From: Tillus elongatus
Lineage: Eukaryota > Arthropoda > Insecta > Coleoptera > Cleridae
Direction of reading: 5' to 3'
Length of the DNA stretch: 64,000 nucleotides
Assembly: GCA_964006375.1 (NCBI GenBank)
Contig: OZ023265.1
Location: forward strand, 169,768,533-169,832,532
Each line of letters begins with the position of its first letter. Position 1 is the first letter of the stretch. Positions 10,970-24,715 of this stretch are shown piece after piece. The position numbers and the translations under genes were made by a program. Under the pieces are notes generated by a model. It had not been told where the DNA came from and ran no database searches. It saw only the letters and a list, made by a program, of their open reading frames with translations.

Positions 10970-11690
10970 TTACAAGGTGAAATACAGAGATGCAATTGTG
11001 AATAAGGGTACAATGAAAAACGTGACATACAATTTGACAATTGGAGCTGGGTGCTTGCCGTGATCAGCACGTGGTGGTGTCGCTGACACCTGGGACTTCA
11101 TCCAAAGGGCCAAGGTGGTTCCCGTATCCAGGTGACGACGGTGAAGCTTGCGGTGTGTTGATGCCGTGGTTGACTGGATTTCTGAGCACGGGTCCGTCGC
11201 TCGCCGAAATACTAACGCTTCCAATACGAGGCTGACGAGCCGTCCACGTCTCTATGGAGACAACCGTGGTTCTTGTCACAGTGCCGTGGGTCAGGCGATC
11301 TCCCTGTGATGCTCCCTGACCGTTGGAATGCGCACGGAGTTAACTGTGAGGTGACCACAGGTATTATGCTGGGTCTTAAATCCCGCTCACGGTTCAGCCT
11401 ATCTTGAACGACGTTACTGGACGCTGGATGAGATGGAAGTGATCGAGATCTCCCGTAGCCGCTGACGCTTGATAACATATGTTTCACTGTTGGTTGTACT
11501 TGCGCCTTCGGCGGCTGTTATTGCCAACGGTTGCAGGTGTGCCAATGTCGTCCTTGCGCCTCTAGTTGCTGTGGGGTGCATCCGGAGGTTTGCTGACTAA
11601 GCATGGGCAGGGTAGACTCGGGGAGATTGAGGGTGAGGATTAACAATATTAGGACACAACAACGACTTAGACTCGGATCTAGGAGCTTGT
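10970..11690. repeat. GC-richer dispersed repeat R, long copy
   Basis: Base composition rises sharply over this segment. A shorter copy lies at 22208-22480. Shared blocks include ccgctc-cggttcagcc, then acgttactggacgctggatga, and later caggtgtgcca-tgt. No convincing protein family could be assigned to any frame, and frames are short on both strands. It could be part of a larger retroelement; class unknown. Confidence 0.5.
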
Positions 11691-11739
11691 TAGTCATTTC
11701 GTGTCATATTTTTTACCCACATTAGTAGGCCTACCATAA

Positions 11740-13260
<1,521 letters not shown>

Positions 13261-13269
13261 ATAATTTTA

Positions 13270-14357
13270 GATTGGTATATAAAACCAACTAATTCTCAAA
13301 GATATATTAATTTTCATTCAGATCATTTATTTAAAACTAAAATTAACATTTTATTGGGTTTAAAAAATAGAATATTAAAGATATGCCATCCCTCTTTTCA
13401 TGAAAAAAATTTAAGAAAACTCTATAATATTTTTCGTAACAACTCTTATCCTTCCAAACTACTTAATAAACTCTTATACAGTTGTTCAAACAATCACCAT
13501 TACAATACAAGACAGTCTCTACAAACAGTATCAAATTTATCTGACAGACATAGGCTCCCTTATAATTTCGAGTTTGGAAACATCTAACTTTTATATATCA
13601 ATCCCATACATTAAGAGTATTTCCAATAGGTTAAAGTTTATATTTAAAGATGAAACCAATTTTAAAATAACGTTTCGATATTCAAAAATAATTAATAACA
13701 TTTTCAGTAAACTCAAAAGTAAGGATGAAATTTCCAAATTGTCTGGAGTGGTGTATTGTATTCCATGTAATAATTGTAGTTTAAGATACATTGGCCAAAC
13801 AAGCAGAGTCCTTAACGATAGGTTAACACAGCACAAAAGTGACATACGTTTACAAAAAAGAACTTGCGCTCTGTCAGAACATAATCTCGACACTGGCCAT
13901 AATATAAATTTTAGTAATGTTTCTATTTTACACTGCGAAACCTTAAGTAATAAAAGAATGTGTTTAGAAGAATTTGATATTACTTTTAACGAAAATTTAA
14001 TAAACTTAAAGAAAGATAATAATTTTAGAAATCACTACCCCTATTTATATTTCCTAGACAAAAACAAAAAACAAATTCAATTAGACAATATTTAGCTTTA
14101 TATGTCAGTTTGGCATTTTTTAGACTTCACTCAAATTCATCAAAAGGTTTTCTTTTCATGTTTGTTATTACATAATTAGTTTAGTAGAACTCATGTTATA
14201 TGTAAGTATTTTAAACTTTTATATTTTTTCCAAGTAAATTGTAAACTTTTTTCTTTCCATGTTGTAGCCTTGATAAAGGAATAAATTTTTCCGAAGGCTC
14301 GGCCTATAATAAAGAGTTTTATTCTAAAACTGGCGGCTTTCCCACAATTTTTTGATA
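13270..14357 (+). mobile_element. Penelope-like element fragment, right arm of an inverted dimer
   Basis: This arm carries the end of the reverse transcriptase (LDWYIKPTNSQRYINFHSDH, then HEKNLRKLYNIFRNN). After a frame change near 13574 comes an uninterrupted C-terminal region with the GIY-YIG endonuclease. It is 5'-truncated at the same base as the left arm; only a 9-bp spacer (13261-13269) separates them. Penelope-like elements often leave truncated copies in inverted arrangement, but such equal arms are unusual. Confidence 0.85.
13574..14095 (+). pseudogene. GIY-YIG endonuclease domain of a Penelope-like element
   Basis: The open frame is 173 codons. The GIY-YIG core reads SGVVYCIPCNNCSLRYIGQT. 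A Cys pair sits inside it (CIPCNNC), and RLTQHKSDIR with a downstream SEHNLDTGHNI supply the conserved arginine and histidines of the Penelope-type endonuclease. The family uses this nuclease to nick target DNA and prime reverse transcription. The reverse transcriptase catalytic palm is missing upstream, so the fragment cannot act alone. Confidence 0.85.
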
Positions 14358-14387
14358 AATAAAACTATAACCGTCACAAAAATTGAA

Positions 14388-14662
<275 letters not shown>

Positions 14663-15648
14663 AAGAAATAACACATCAACGTCAAAACTCTTGTATCAGA
14701 TTAAGTTGAGCAGTCTTCTTTTATTATTATTATTATTATTATTATTTTGGCGGACACACAATATAAGCGTGTAGGTTATCATTTCCCAGCATATATAGTT
14801 AATAACGTCAGGAAATTGCAGCCGCCTAACTAAAATTATAATCTCAAAATACAGTATCATTATGTATATTATGTTGGCGGCTAGACTTAAATCTAAAGTA
14901 TCGATTTATTATAGCTCTTATAGTCTATTACTAAATCATTTATGCAGAACGTAGATTAAGTTAAATCCGAATAATCCCACCCCAGAACATGAGTAGCCTA
15001 AGTACACATGTAAACTACTTGCAACTATTAAAGTCTTACAGCTATAGATGGCTATGGGCGATATATTTAATTGAAAATGCCGTTATTTAATACAGTATTC
15101 TAGCAAGCAAATTAATTTATTACGTTACTTGCTTAAAATAAGTTTATTTTCATTTAAGGTATAACAGTTGCAGATGAAATTTGCTGGCATCTATATTTTT
15201 CCTGTATTACTAAGGCTTTAGCGAAGAAGCTAGACTTTCTGCTTTGAGTTGTAATTTTACCAGAGCAGCGTCTTACACTATATAAGACACATGTGTAGGT
15301 CAACAGTTGAAATATGATTTTCGTATCTGGAATGCTGCCCCAAAAACGACTTTCTCCCTCTTAGATTCCGTCCAGAAATAAACTGTTCGCCTTAGAGGAG
15401 AATAACCTATCATTAATATCACTTCTCTTAGTCACACAACAAAAGTACAACATTTCTACCTCTTTAGCTTACGGCGTTGCTCCTCAGAAATTGCTTCGTT
15501 AATAACCAGAGTCACACTAGTTGATCGCAAAAGGCATTACTTTGTTATCAAATTACTCAGTTGGCGAATAGATCGCTACCCCTTTATTTTAACTAGCGGT
15601 CGCAATGTAGTCGATCAAAATAGTTAAAATACAAATGAAAATCCAGAC
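14663..15648. other. unannotated, with a (TAT)n tract
   Basis: A (TTA)n run lies at about 14718-14751. No other recognisable feature. Confidence 0.4.
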
Positions 15649-17260
15649 GCAGCTAATGCGTTATAAATTTTCATAAGAACGTGTTGCTATTTAAAATTTG
15701 CAGTTTATAGTTGAATAAGTAATATAAGTTGCAAGAAATTAGAAAATATTCGGGACGCAGCAAGTGCGTTATAGTAGCGAATTTTCATAAGAATTGTACA
15801 CTATTATTATACGGCATATTAGTAAAGGTAAAACTTTAAACTTACACAGACCTTTAAGGTCGATTTTAGAGGTCCTAGTACGTGCACATTTGAAGAATTC
15901 TTTCGAGAGTGTTACCATCGATATGTCTCTATTATCAAAAAATCTTGCGTTCTAACAATTCCAACTCCTTTTGATAAAAATGCCCAAGTTTATATAAAGG
16001 TAAAGAACCAAATTTTGCTATATCTGTAGATAGTGTAAGTCGCTTTAAAAGAAACTTCTATTACAAATTTCATTAAAGCTATACAGAAGATTTCCAGAAG
16101 GAAACTTAATTCATATTTAGAAAAGTAAAGTATCTGCCAAATTATAAACGTAGCAGTTATTTTTCCTTATTAATCGCCAGTATGATTTCGTTTTAGTCAA
16201 CCTCATCAAACCAGTTTTTTCAATATCAACAATAACAAAATTATAATTTCATACTCAAAGGTGACAAACTTATTTAGCCGTCTTAAACAAAAATGAGATC
16301 TTGTTCAAAACGTATGAGATATGTGCACTATTGTTTCTCCAAACGTCAAAATAAAACATAAAAAACATACATTCATCGAACTGGATTCGATCGCTTAATC
16401 TTCTGCTTATGAGGTAAGCGCGACGCCTCTGGGCCATCTAGGCGTCAAATAACGTTTTTCTTACGTGATACATTAGATCGGTTTCATGCCCGGGATATTA
16501 TATTTAAAGTATACGTAACAATTAGTAGAATTACCATTGAAACACATCCCACGACTGTTTTGGTCTTATATGACGTCTTATGTTCAAGCTTAAAGATAAA
16601 AGAAACTATTTTAGACTCATTTTTTATACAGACTTGGCTTGATTTCGTTTACACTCGTACTATATTATGCGACAGCATAATAAATCTATGCTGCGCTAAA
16701 CGTATTTGAGGCTATTCATAAAGCTACAAATATAGTGTATTTTACTAATTGATTGAATCCCCTAGTTAAATAACAATTACTTCTTAAATTTTAAATTTCA
16801 TATCGTCTGTCATTTTCCATAATTGCGGCCGAGATTTCACGATTGTTGGTTCGGGTAGTATGTGTTATGCCTGGTATATATTTTGTTTAGTGGCTGTTCA
16901 TGTATGGTTTATAGCTGTTGTATGAATCAATCTACGCGTGGCAGTTAACTACTCTGTCTGTCAGGCATTCAACTTTAACTGTGTTTGCGATTTTTTTTGA
17001 ATTTGGAAAAAATATTGTGTGCCAAATTACATAAAATTCACAACATAGGTTTATTATTTGCATCATTTATAGCCACATGTGTAAAGTCTCATTCCAGTTA
17101 CTCTGATATTTACAAAAATATACCGTTTTCAAAAAGTTTTCCCCGATTTTCCACCGGAAAAACTTGAGCATAAAGGCTGATTAACGAACTCGACCTCGGT
17201 TTTCGCACAAACAAGATTTGTGCCAAGTTTGATTGAAATCAGTTTTCAAGACCATCATGT
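15649..17260 (+). mobile_element. long HINE-like element, copy 2
   Basis: A degenerate head lies at 15649 and a good head at 15752 (gggacgcagcaagtgcgtta). The body is the inverted counterpart of copy 1 (0.42-3.34 kb) and lacks the Tc1 insertion. This shows the Tc1 boundary independently: 16490-16520 is continuous where copy 1 is split. A tRNA-like module lies near 16375-16440 on the minus strand. The right end near 17160-17260 still resembles the ggccgagttcgt region of copy 1 and then diverges without a clean tail. Confidence 0.6.
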
Positions 17261-17859
17261 TGAAAGCACCATTGGTTTGACAGCACTATTGTTTTGGGAG
17301 TACTATTGTTTTATGTTGTGCCCCATCCACACCATGCCACTCTATAGGAGAAACATCTCATTAACCCAGGAATATATCCAGAGGTTTCGCTAACCCTGAG
17401 TAGCCCCTGTCCCTCTCACACCCAGTTAATATCCAAAGTGCACCGGCATACACACTATAGTTAAGTACATAGCTAATCTCTAACATATATTTCAATTGAT
17501 TCATTTCAATTATAACTGTTTCTATCTATCACAGCAAAATATAGTCATTTTGGCATTATATAAAATCATTATTTATTAATAAATGAACTTAACCGAGTCT
17601 CGATCTTTATTTGTATGTCTGACGCCACCCAAATTATGAGGTATGAACCCACATATTTTTCAGAATTGCATTAAATATCATGTCCTGTCCTGAGCAGCCA
17701 CAAAACTTTCTTCTAAATTTGAGTAATTTATCTTGTTATTAGCTTTTATATAAAATAGCATTGATAATGTTATACGTTACTCTCTGTGGGCCCGTCTCTA
17801 ACAATGAAGAACCGTTACCCTGGGGCCGATCTCTAACAATAAAGGTTAAGTAAACCAAA
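17261..17859. other. unannotated
   Basis: Contains tandem-like phrases (agcac-attggtttgacagcac, cta-ttgttttgg). No gene seen. Confidence 0.35.
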
Positions 17860-17924
17860 ATTTTATTTAAAGTGTGTTAGAATGTTAGTTCATTATTTTT
17901 TAAGTTATCGATCGCATACATATA
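17860..17924 (+). mobile_element. HINE-like fragment left of mariner M1
   Basis: ttattttttaagttatcgat followed by cgcatacatata is the phrase that precedes (TA)n in other HINE copies. The 3' hairpin of the same copy reappears at 19852-19886, after the mariner. Confidence 0.55.
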
Positions 17925-19826
17925 TAGAGTGGCGCATTGAAAACGAAACAGACCGATTTGCTTCAGATAAATTTTTTTTAAGAAACTCTGAAACATCAAT
18001 TTTAATATTGAGGGGGACATGTTTTGACATAAAACTCAACTTGTCACATCAACCCCTTAAGGGTGGCGATAACAACCTGTATATTTTTAATAGGGAACAT
18101 GGGTCAAGTGTTACATCATTTGAAAGCTCTTCCTTACTGAATTCAACACACAAATTTTTTTGGAAGTTTTATCAACTCGTTTAAAAATTATTCGCAGTTG
18201 AAGATGCAAAAACGCATTTCACTCATTTCGTTAAGAAATGTGCTGATAGTCAATGTTTTGTTGGCTTGTAAACAAAAAATTGGCTATCAGAAGATTTCTT
18301 ATCGGAATGAGAGAAATGCGGTTTATTATTTCAGTTTATCGGTCGGTTTGATACTTGATAGTACTACCAAAAATTAATTTCACAATGGTGTATTCTGTAG
18401 AACAAAGAGTTGAAATAATTACTCTTTTTTTTCAAAAACAATGACTGTGCCAACCGTACCGCAAATTTGTTTAATGAACGACAACCGAACAGACATGTTA
18501 ACAGAAAATACATTTTGGAGTTAGTTGCAAAGTTTCGACAAAGTGGTTCAGTAGCCAACAAAAAACGGGATCCTGAACGTGAATTTCCGGTTAGAAATGA
18601 GACTACTGAGATTGAAGTTTTAGGACAAATTGCTGCAGACCCAACTTTGAGCACGAGAAAATTGGCCACTGTTTCAAACATCAACAGAAGAACTATTCAG
18701 CGAATATTGAAGAATCATAAATTTCACCCGTATAAAATTCATCTTGTACAACTGAATGAAGATCGGCGGCTGGAGTTTTGTGAAGTTATGACTGCACAAA
18801 TAGCTGATAACGGGAACTTTCTGTTAAATATCTGCTTTTCAGACGAGTGTACGTTTTTATTAAACTCTACAGTCAATTGTCATAATTGTCGTTATTGGGC
18901 AGATAATAATCCAAGAAGTCCACACTCAAACTCCACAGAAATTGAATGTCTGAACCGGCATTTTTGGAGACCGTTTAATCGGACCAATTTTTCTTGATGG
19001 CAATTTGAGTGGCGACAGTATTTCGAGTTACTAGAAGATATCGTTTACCCTCTACTAATTGACATTGTTGTAAATGATGATCGCTATCAAGAAAATCAAT
19101 TAGTGTTTCAACAAGATGGAGCTCCTCCGCATTTTTCACAACGTGTTAGGGAGTTTTTGAACAGAGAGTTTCTAGAGCAATGGATTGGGCGTAGAGGTGC
19201 TATTGAGTGCCCCCTAGATCACCGGATATAACTCCATTAGACTTCTTTCTATGGGACCATTTAAAGAGTAGAATTTTCGCAACAGAACCGGAGTCTCTGG
19301 AAGCATTACGACGACGCATTGTTGAAGAATGCCGTCTAATAACTCCACAAATGCTCCAGAATGTCAGACCTCGTTTTGAACAAAATTTGTACTTTTGTAT
19401 GGAAGCTGGTGGTCAACAATTTGAACACTTGCTTAACTGAATAGATTTTTGAACGTTTGGTTTTGTTTTTTAGTTTTTTTTTAACAAAAAATTGACTAAT
19501 TAGTGCAATTCTTATCACAATGAATGAAATACGTTCTTGCAACTCCAACTGTGAATAATTTTTAAACGAGTTGATAAAACTTCCAAACAAATTTGTGTGC
19601 TAAATTCAGAAAAGAAAGAGCTTTCAAATTATGTAACACTCGAACCATGTTCCCTATTTAAAATATAAGGGTTGTTATCACCACCCTTAAGGGGTTGATG
19701 TGACAAAGTTGAATTTTATGTCAAAACATGTCTTCCTCAATATTAAAATTGACGTGTTTCAGCGTTTCTTTAAAAAAAAATTCTCTGGACGCAAATCGGT
19801 TTGTTTCGTTTTCAATGCGCCAGCCT
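17925..19826 (+). mobile_element. mariner-like element M1 (long inverted repeats)
   Basis: The ends carry ggcgcattgaaaacgaaac on the left and its complement on the right, with TA outside. Inverted similarity continues inward for about 300 bp, including ccccttaaggg and aatagggaacatgg. Element M2 at 41.3-43.2 kb and M3 at 58.1-59.8 kb are the same family. M1 lies between the two halves of a HINE copy, exactly where that family carries TA repeats. Confidence 0.85.
18384..19440 (+). pseudogene. mariner-like (DD41D-type) transposase pseudogene, M1
   Basis: The start is ATG 18384 (MVYSVEQRVEIITLFF). An extra T in a T-run near 18425 shifts the frame. The paired-type HTH region resumes from 18467 (ERQPNRHVNRKYILELVAKF), followed by a second HTH (STRKLATVSNINRRTIQRIL). 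The first catalytic Asp is in CFSDECTF. A frameshift near 18950 follows, then the second Asp in VFQQDGAPPHFSQ and the third in PRSPDITPLDFFLW, after another frameshift near 19205. Counting from sister copies, 41 residues separate the last two catalytic Asp, so a DD41D type. Not functional. Confidence 0.88.
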
Positions 19827-19851
19827 GTATAGTCTTTCGGAAGTCACCTGT

Positions 19852-19886
19852 TTATTAGTGAATTCTCTTATTGTAAATTCACTAAT
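19852..19886 (+). mobile_element. HINE-like 3' hairpin right of M1
   Basis: tattagtgaattctcttatt and gtaaattcactaata form the family's terminal hairpin. With 17860-17924 it brackets M1. Confidence 0.55.
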
Positions 19887-20666
19887 ACATAGTATATTGG
19901 TTTAAATTACCGTAAAACCGCACTAGCTATTTAACTTTAATAATATTAATTGTAATATTACATTGTTACAAGTTTTAAATTATTTATACGTGCATAATTG
20001 AAAGATAACCGACATTTAAATACGAACTCAGATCTGTCTTTACGTTTGATTTGAAAAACGTGACTGAAATTGTTTTGAGCAACACGATACTTTTATGCAG
20101 ACAATCAAATGCCTTAATAAAAGTTCAGGCGTGAAAGTACATACATATCAATTTCATTGATTTAATTCCGCGTTTTATAACATGTTGACCACTATAATTT
20201 AAGTTACCTACATCGTGAGTTATGCGGCCTTCGGATATTTTCAAATGTTTTGTTACTTGTTGAAACTATAGACGACGAATCCTTTTGAAGTTATTTATTT
20301 AACATATCTTTGATCGACGTTAATTTGATACGAAACCATGTGTTAAAGCTGAACATAAAACAAAAGAATAAACAGGTTTTAGATTTGTTTCCGTCTATTT
20401 TATATAACATGCTATTTACATCACACAAATATTGCATAGAAACACAGACATATTTATTAATTGCTATAGAATATCACTAATCTTGCAAACGATTACCTAG
20501 TCAAGACTAAAAGCACAGCATATATACTAGGTTGCGCTAAAAGCACAGCATAAGAAACAATTGTTTATTATGCAGTGCTAAAAGCGTCTCAGCGGGTTTG
20601 GCGATGGGTTGCTTTGGATTGGGGAAAGCAACAAATACAACAGTGACTTTACTTTTAAGACCACTA
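19887..20666. other. unannotated
   Basis: A direct repeat of gctaaaagcacagcata is seen at about 20508-20552. No gene recognised. Confidence 0.4.
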
Positions 20667-20975
20667 TCGTTTGTTTGTTTTTTTAATTCTTTAACGTCGG
20701 TCTATTTTCGCACCTACGGCCAATCACCGACGCGAGGGAGCAGTTTCACCTTACTATACTGGAAACGTTACAGAATCCCTGCCTTTCTGTAAGGAGGGTA
20801 TGGATCATTAACGTAACGAACATCGCATGGACCTCAACTTGTTCACACAAAGCCAGAACTTCAGTTACATTTTACAGTCTGTCCTGAAAAAGCGAAAGGG
20901 GAATCCTGGTAATCCAACCCAGTACTACTCGGTTCAGAGGCACCCGTTCTTACCACTGGACTACCGAGGCTCAGC
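20667..20975 (-). mobile_element. tRNA-derived SINE, copy 2
   Basis: The minus strand begins with a tRNA-like head (cctcggtagtccagtggtaa as A box region and a diverged B box ggttggatta near 20910). The body is the same as in the 6.6-kb SINE (gctccctcgcgtcggtgatt near 20730). It ends in an A-rich tail near 20667. It is more diverged than copy 1 and carries an internal deletion of about 45 bp around 20835. Confidence 0.8.
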
Positions 20976-21176
20976 GCTCTCGTACATGTAGGTAATATTA
21001 TGTCTCATCAGAAGTTTTAGGAACACCATATAGGGTAGGAAGCTTTAAAAGAGAAGAAGATTTAATTTGAAGTTGGACATGGAACGCAGAAAGTAATGAA
21101 ATTAAGTGAAGATTGGAACCTGTTATCTGCACTGATACGTACACTTGGAGAACACAAACGACCACACAAATTTTAA

Positions 21177-21225
21177 AAGACTTGACGATCGTTTCACTCA
21201 CAAAGCTAGCGTCATCAGAGGATGA
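21177..21225 (-). ncRNA. hammerhead ribozyme-like motif in a Penelope terminal repeat
   Basis: On the minus strand the core CTGATGA (plus 21212-21218) is exact. It is followed by an imperfect stem, then GAAAC (plus 21191-21195) and GATCGTC (plus 21184-21190). The order matches the hammerhead core. Stem II and stem I look weakened, so activity is doubtful. Hammerheads are known components of Penelope-like elements. Confidence 0.5.
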
Positions 21226-21387
21226 ATAATTTTAAATAGCTTATATCCGCAACTCTGACAGAAATATTTGAATTCTTTTCTCTTGGACGTGCTTCTGTCG
21301 GTATTTATTTTATAAAGCAATCTATCAGGTGACTGCTTATAGGTGGAGGAGCGAGGTTCATACATTTCTTATTACTACTATACTTAG

Positions 21388-21388
<1 letters not shown>

Positions 21389-21448
<60 letters not shown>
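21389..21448. repeat. (TA)n expansion inside Penelope coding sequence
   Basis: The tract replaces the codons after FES. The intact relative at 62.5 kb has SIYIL here, so the TATATA of those codons probably seeded the expansion. Its length (about 59 nt) is not a multiple of three, so the frame is shifted. Confidence 0.75.
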
Positions 21449-21449
<1 letters not shown>

Positions 21450-22207
21450 TCTCGAAAGCGTTTAGCTGTCCTGGTTGTCTAACATGTCTTAATAGTTTTA
21501 AATTCTCCTCATTAACATGGTTATTATTATCCCAAATATGTCAGGAGATGGAAGAGCTATCTATAGTTTCGTATCTTAGTTGTGCTAAATGTTCTTTGAA
21601 TCTAATTGCAGTAGATCTTTTTGTTTGTCCGTTTAAGATCACAATCTTTACAACTTATTTCATGAATTCCCGACATTTTGGCCATATTATCCTTGTCTTT
21701 TGGGTTACCCAGCCAGTTTTTAAAAGGATTTTTGGTCGAAAATGTTAATTGCAAGTTGGCTTTTTTAAAATTCTATCTAAACCCATCGTGATTCAAATGG
21801 TAAGCAAACAAATTTTTTTTCGGCTCTCTCTCTTTCTTCTACACTTCGTTAATTCCGCTAACATTTTCTTTCTTTTCTGTTTGTTCACTAATTTATCCAC
21901 TAGGAAACCAGTGTATCAGTTATATTCGGCCACGTTCTTCATATAATTTAATTCTTTGGTATATCTACTACTTTTAGTTAAAGGAAAATTAATTAACCTG
22001 TCTACTAAAGAATTCGTACGTAGATGTGAGTCATTCGGAATGTAGCTTAGAGTGGTGATTTCTTTTCCAGAGACATCGAATTCTAAAGTTTCTTTATTCT
22101 TGGTAACTAGTACATCTAGGACGGGTAATTTATTATTCTTTTCTAAATCGTGGGTAAATTTGATACAATCAAATCTATTGTTTAATTTGGTAATAATGAT
22201 CAACTAT

Positions 22208-22480
22208 TATGCTGTGCCTGACTACCGCTCGCGGTTCAGCCGGTCTTTCAACGACCTTACTGGACGCTGGATGACGAGGAATTGGTAGTCTTGGGTCCTA
22301 TTGTAGCTGCCTCTCTCGGTTGTTGCCGCTGCATGATACCTGCCACAGGTGCGCCACTGTTGGTACCTGCGCCCCCAGTGGCTATGGTATGTACGAAGGG
22401 AAGTTGCAGGCAAATAAAGGACAGGGTTGGACTCGAGGATGTTAGGAATGATGATTTGACAATACTAGAACATAACACAT
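22208..22480. repeat. GC-richer dispersed repeat R, short copy
   Basis: Homologous to 11380-11660 (cgcggttcagcc, then cttactggacgctggatga, then caggtgcgcca). Its left end abuts the truncated Penelope copy. Confidence 0.55.
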
Positions 22481-22513
22481 AAGAAAAAAGACAAATATTT
22501 CACTAAAAACCTT

Positions 22514-22551
22514 TTCACGAAAATTCGCTACCATACCGCACTTGCTGCGTC
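22514..22551 (-). mobile_element. HINE-like head, isolated
   Basis: Complement of the family head (aaattcgctaccata, ccgcacttgctgcgtcc). No matching body or tail was found to its left. Confidence 0.55.
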
Positions 22552-22790
22552 CAAACTTTTTTATTGTCCATTCCATCTTCTAATACCCTATTTGTAGAAA
22601 TTGTACCTCATTAAACCAAAAACAAGTGAAAACTAAAATAAAGTATGGCAATGCTGGCCATAGACTTTGGTTTCATGTCATAGAATAGGTACCAGTTGTA
22701 GAAAGGATAGCAACTCCTATTAGGAGAATCTGAAGACCTATAACCTATAACCTATAGCTATATAACTCCGTACACCATTTTCTCCACGCC
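22552..22790. other. unannotated
   Basis: A short tandem phrase, ataacctata, occurs at about 22740-22757. Nothing else recognised. Confidence 0.4.
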
Positions 22791-24715
22791 AATTGGCCCC
22801 AACTCCTTTTCCTTAGCGAAACCAAAATCAGTACCAAAACAGCCACTAATCACCTTAATTTCTCTGGGTATGAGCTCCTTACTTCCTTTAGATTGCATGG
22901 AGGCGTGTGCGCATACATCCGTAGCAATCTACCCTGCATCAGACTTCCCAATTTAGAAGCTGGAAGAAAAGACATACTTTGGATGAAACTCTCTTTCAGG
23001 TCACCTTCTGACAACAACTTTGTCCAGCTCTTCGACTACCTTTCTGAAAAAACCGACCATCTGATTTCTGAATATCCTTCCTCCGAGGACACTATTCTTG
23101 GTGACTTCAATGTCCATAATAAGGAATGGCTAGGATCTTCAAAAACCGATCCACAAGCGAGTGCAGCGGAGGCCTTTGTAGTCAGCAATTCTTTAGCCAA
23201 TATGGTTCAGCAACCTACTTACTTTCCTCGCATCCCAACGCACTGCTTAAATTCCTTAGATTTCCTTCTTACCACAAAACCTGAATGCTATAAGACATCA
23301 GTCGCAGCCCTTCTTGATCGCTCAGACCACAGCGTGGTCACTGCTTCCTGCGCAGTGCAACCCGAGGTCACACAGTCATCACACCCACGTATCGTTTGGC
23401 ACTACAACTCCGCGAGCTGGGACCAAATGCGGGATCAGTTTCCCTCATTTCCATGCGCGTCTGTCTGCTTTTCTCATCCTGACCGCTCCTAACTCTCACA
23501 AAACGTCACCGAAATTATCCAAGCTGGCATGGAATTATTTATTCCACGTAGACAGAAAACCTCTTCAGCCACTCAAAATCCCCGGTTCTCTAAATCATGT
23601 GACAAGGACAGACTTGAAAAGGTCAAAGCTCACAAAACGCTTTTACAAAATCCCAGTCAAGAAAACCTTCAAGCATTTAACGACCCAAGAAACCGCTATG
23701 TCCGCATTTTTTTGAGGCAAAAAGCTCGTTTAATAACCACATGAAAAACAAAGCCCTCTCAAGCTCCAACGGCAGTAAACCCTTCTGGACTCTTGCTAAA
23801 TCTATTGGCAATAATTTCTGCAAGAGCACGTTCCCACCTCTTGTTGATGAAATTGTTTCTACCGCCCTGGGCAAGGCTTAACTTTTTGCCTGGAGGGTTC
23901 TATCTCTGTGGATCTCCAAAAAATATAAGACTGGGGAAGTAGAAATCTTGTACAATTCAACTCCACCAAATCTCAGTCTTGCTTTCTATCTCATAAGAGA
24001 TAAACCAGCTCTAGACCCATCACAATGAACAACCAAGTTATTCAAAGTAATGAGTCCTTTTCACGTGTTGGCATTTCTGTGGATCTAAATCTCAATTGGC
24101 ACCAACATGTCACATCAATTGCAGAAGCGGGTGCTAAGAAATTAGGTTTGCTCTTCCGGGTTCGCAAATACTTTTCACCAGCTCACCGGCTCTATACCTT
24201 ATATACTTCACAAATAAGGCCAAACCTCGAATAGTGCTCCCTCGAATAGTGCTCCCACTGCCGCTTCTACACTCGCTATCCTGGAATCCATTCAGAAGAG
24301 AGCTATACGTCTCATCGGTAACCCTACCCTCACCCAAAGGCTGTCATCCCTTTCCCACCGACGTGCCGTTGGTGACCTCTCTTTCTTTTATAGATATCTG
24401 CACGGGCACTGCTCCGAGGAACTTTCTTCCATAGTTTCGCCCCCAACAGATCTACCAGGGAAACAGAGCTAATGCACCATTTTACTGTCCAGGTCACCAG
24501 ACATAGAACATCTTGTTATGCCCGGTCTTTTGTCCCGAGGACTTCCAAGTTGTGGAATTCCTTGCCGGCACATATTTTTCCTTCTCCTCCAAACCTCCAA
24601 ACCTTCAAGTCCAGAATTAACAAGTTGGCTTTTTCCTCCTTGTCGACACCTACGGTACGATAGCATTTAGGCTGTAAGCCCTCGTGGTGTGTTGTTGAAA
24701 TATAAAAAAACTGCT
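22791..24715 (+). pseudogene. LINE-A (CR1/jockey-like) copy with the RT palm deleted
   Basis: The first part (about 22800-23500) is an apurinic-type endonuclease domain: GGVCAYIRSNLPC, then TILGDFNVHNKEWLGSS and LLDRSDHSVVTASC, which supply the GDFN and SDH catalytic motifs. A linker region follows to about 23880. The reverse transcriptase palm, including motifs A to C, is missing at about 23885-24010. The thumb and C-terminus resume at 24025 (RVGISVDLNLNWHQHVTS, LSSLSHRRAVGDLSFFYRYL, RSFVPRTSKLWNSLPA). The 3' end at about 24660-24715 ends with aaatataaaaaaact. Partial copies at 7.3, 49.9-51.4 and 56.6-57.5 kb belong to the same family. Confidence 0.85.

Larger units (their letters stand above)
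20985..22205 (-). mobile_element. Penelope-like element, 5'-truncated copy
   Basis: The minus strand encodes the end of the reverse transcriptase (RFDCIKFTHDLEKNNKLPVL, then SYIPNDSHLRTNSLVDRLIN at 21916-22203), then broken GIY-YIG sequence (21450-21760). A 3' terminal region with a hammerhead-like motif (21177-21225) follows. The C-terminal codons are split by (TA)n at 21389-21448. The left part of repeat R abuts its 5' side at 22206. Confidence 0.8.

Noticed and set aside
11041..11487. Overlapping open frames in repeat R as genes
   Set aside because: Frames occur on both strands because the segment is GC-richer; none shows a protein family motif.
14240..14320. Hammerhead in the 12-14 kb Penelope 3' end
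   Set aside because: A ttgataaagg...ttccgaaggc hairpin is present, but the CTGANGA core is not, so I did not call a ribozyme.
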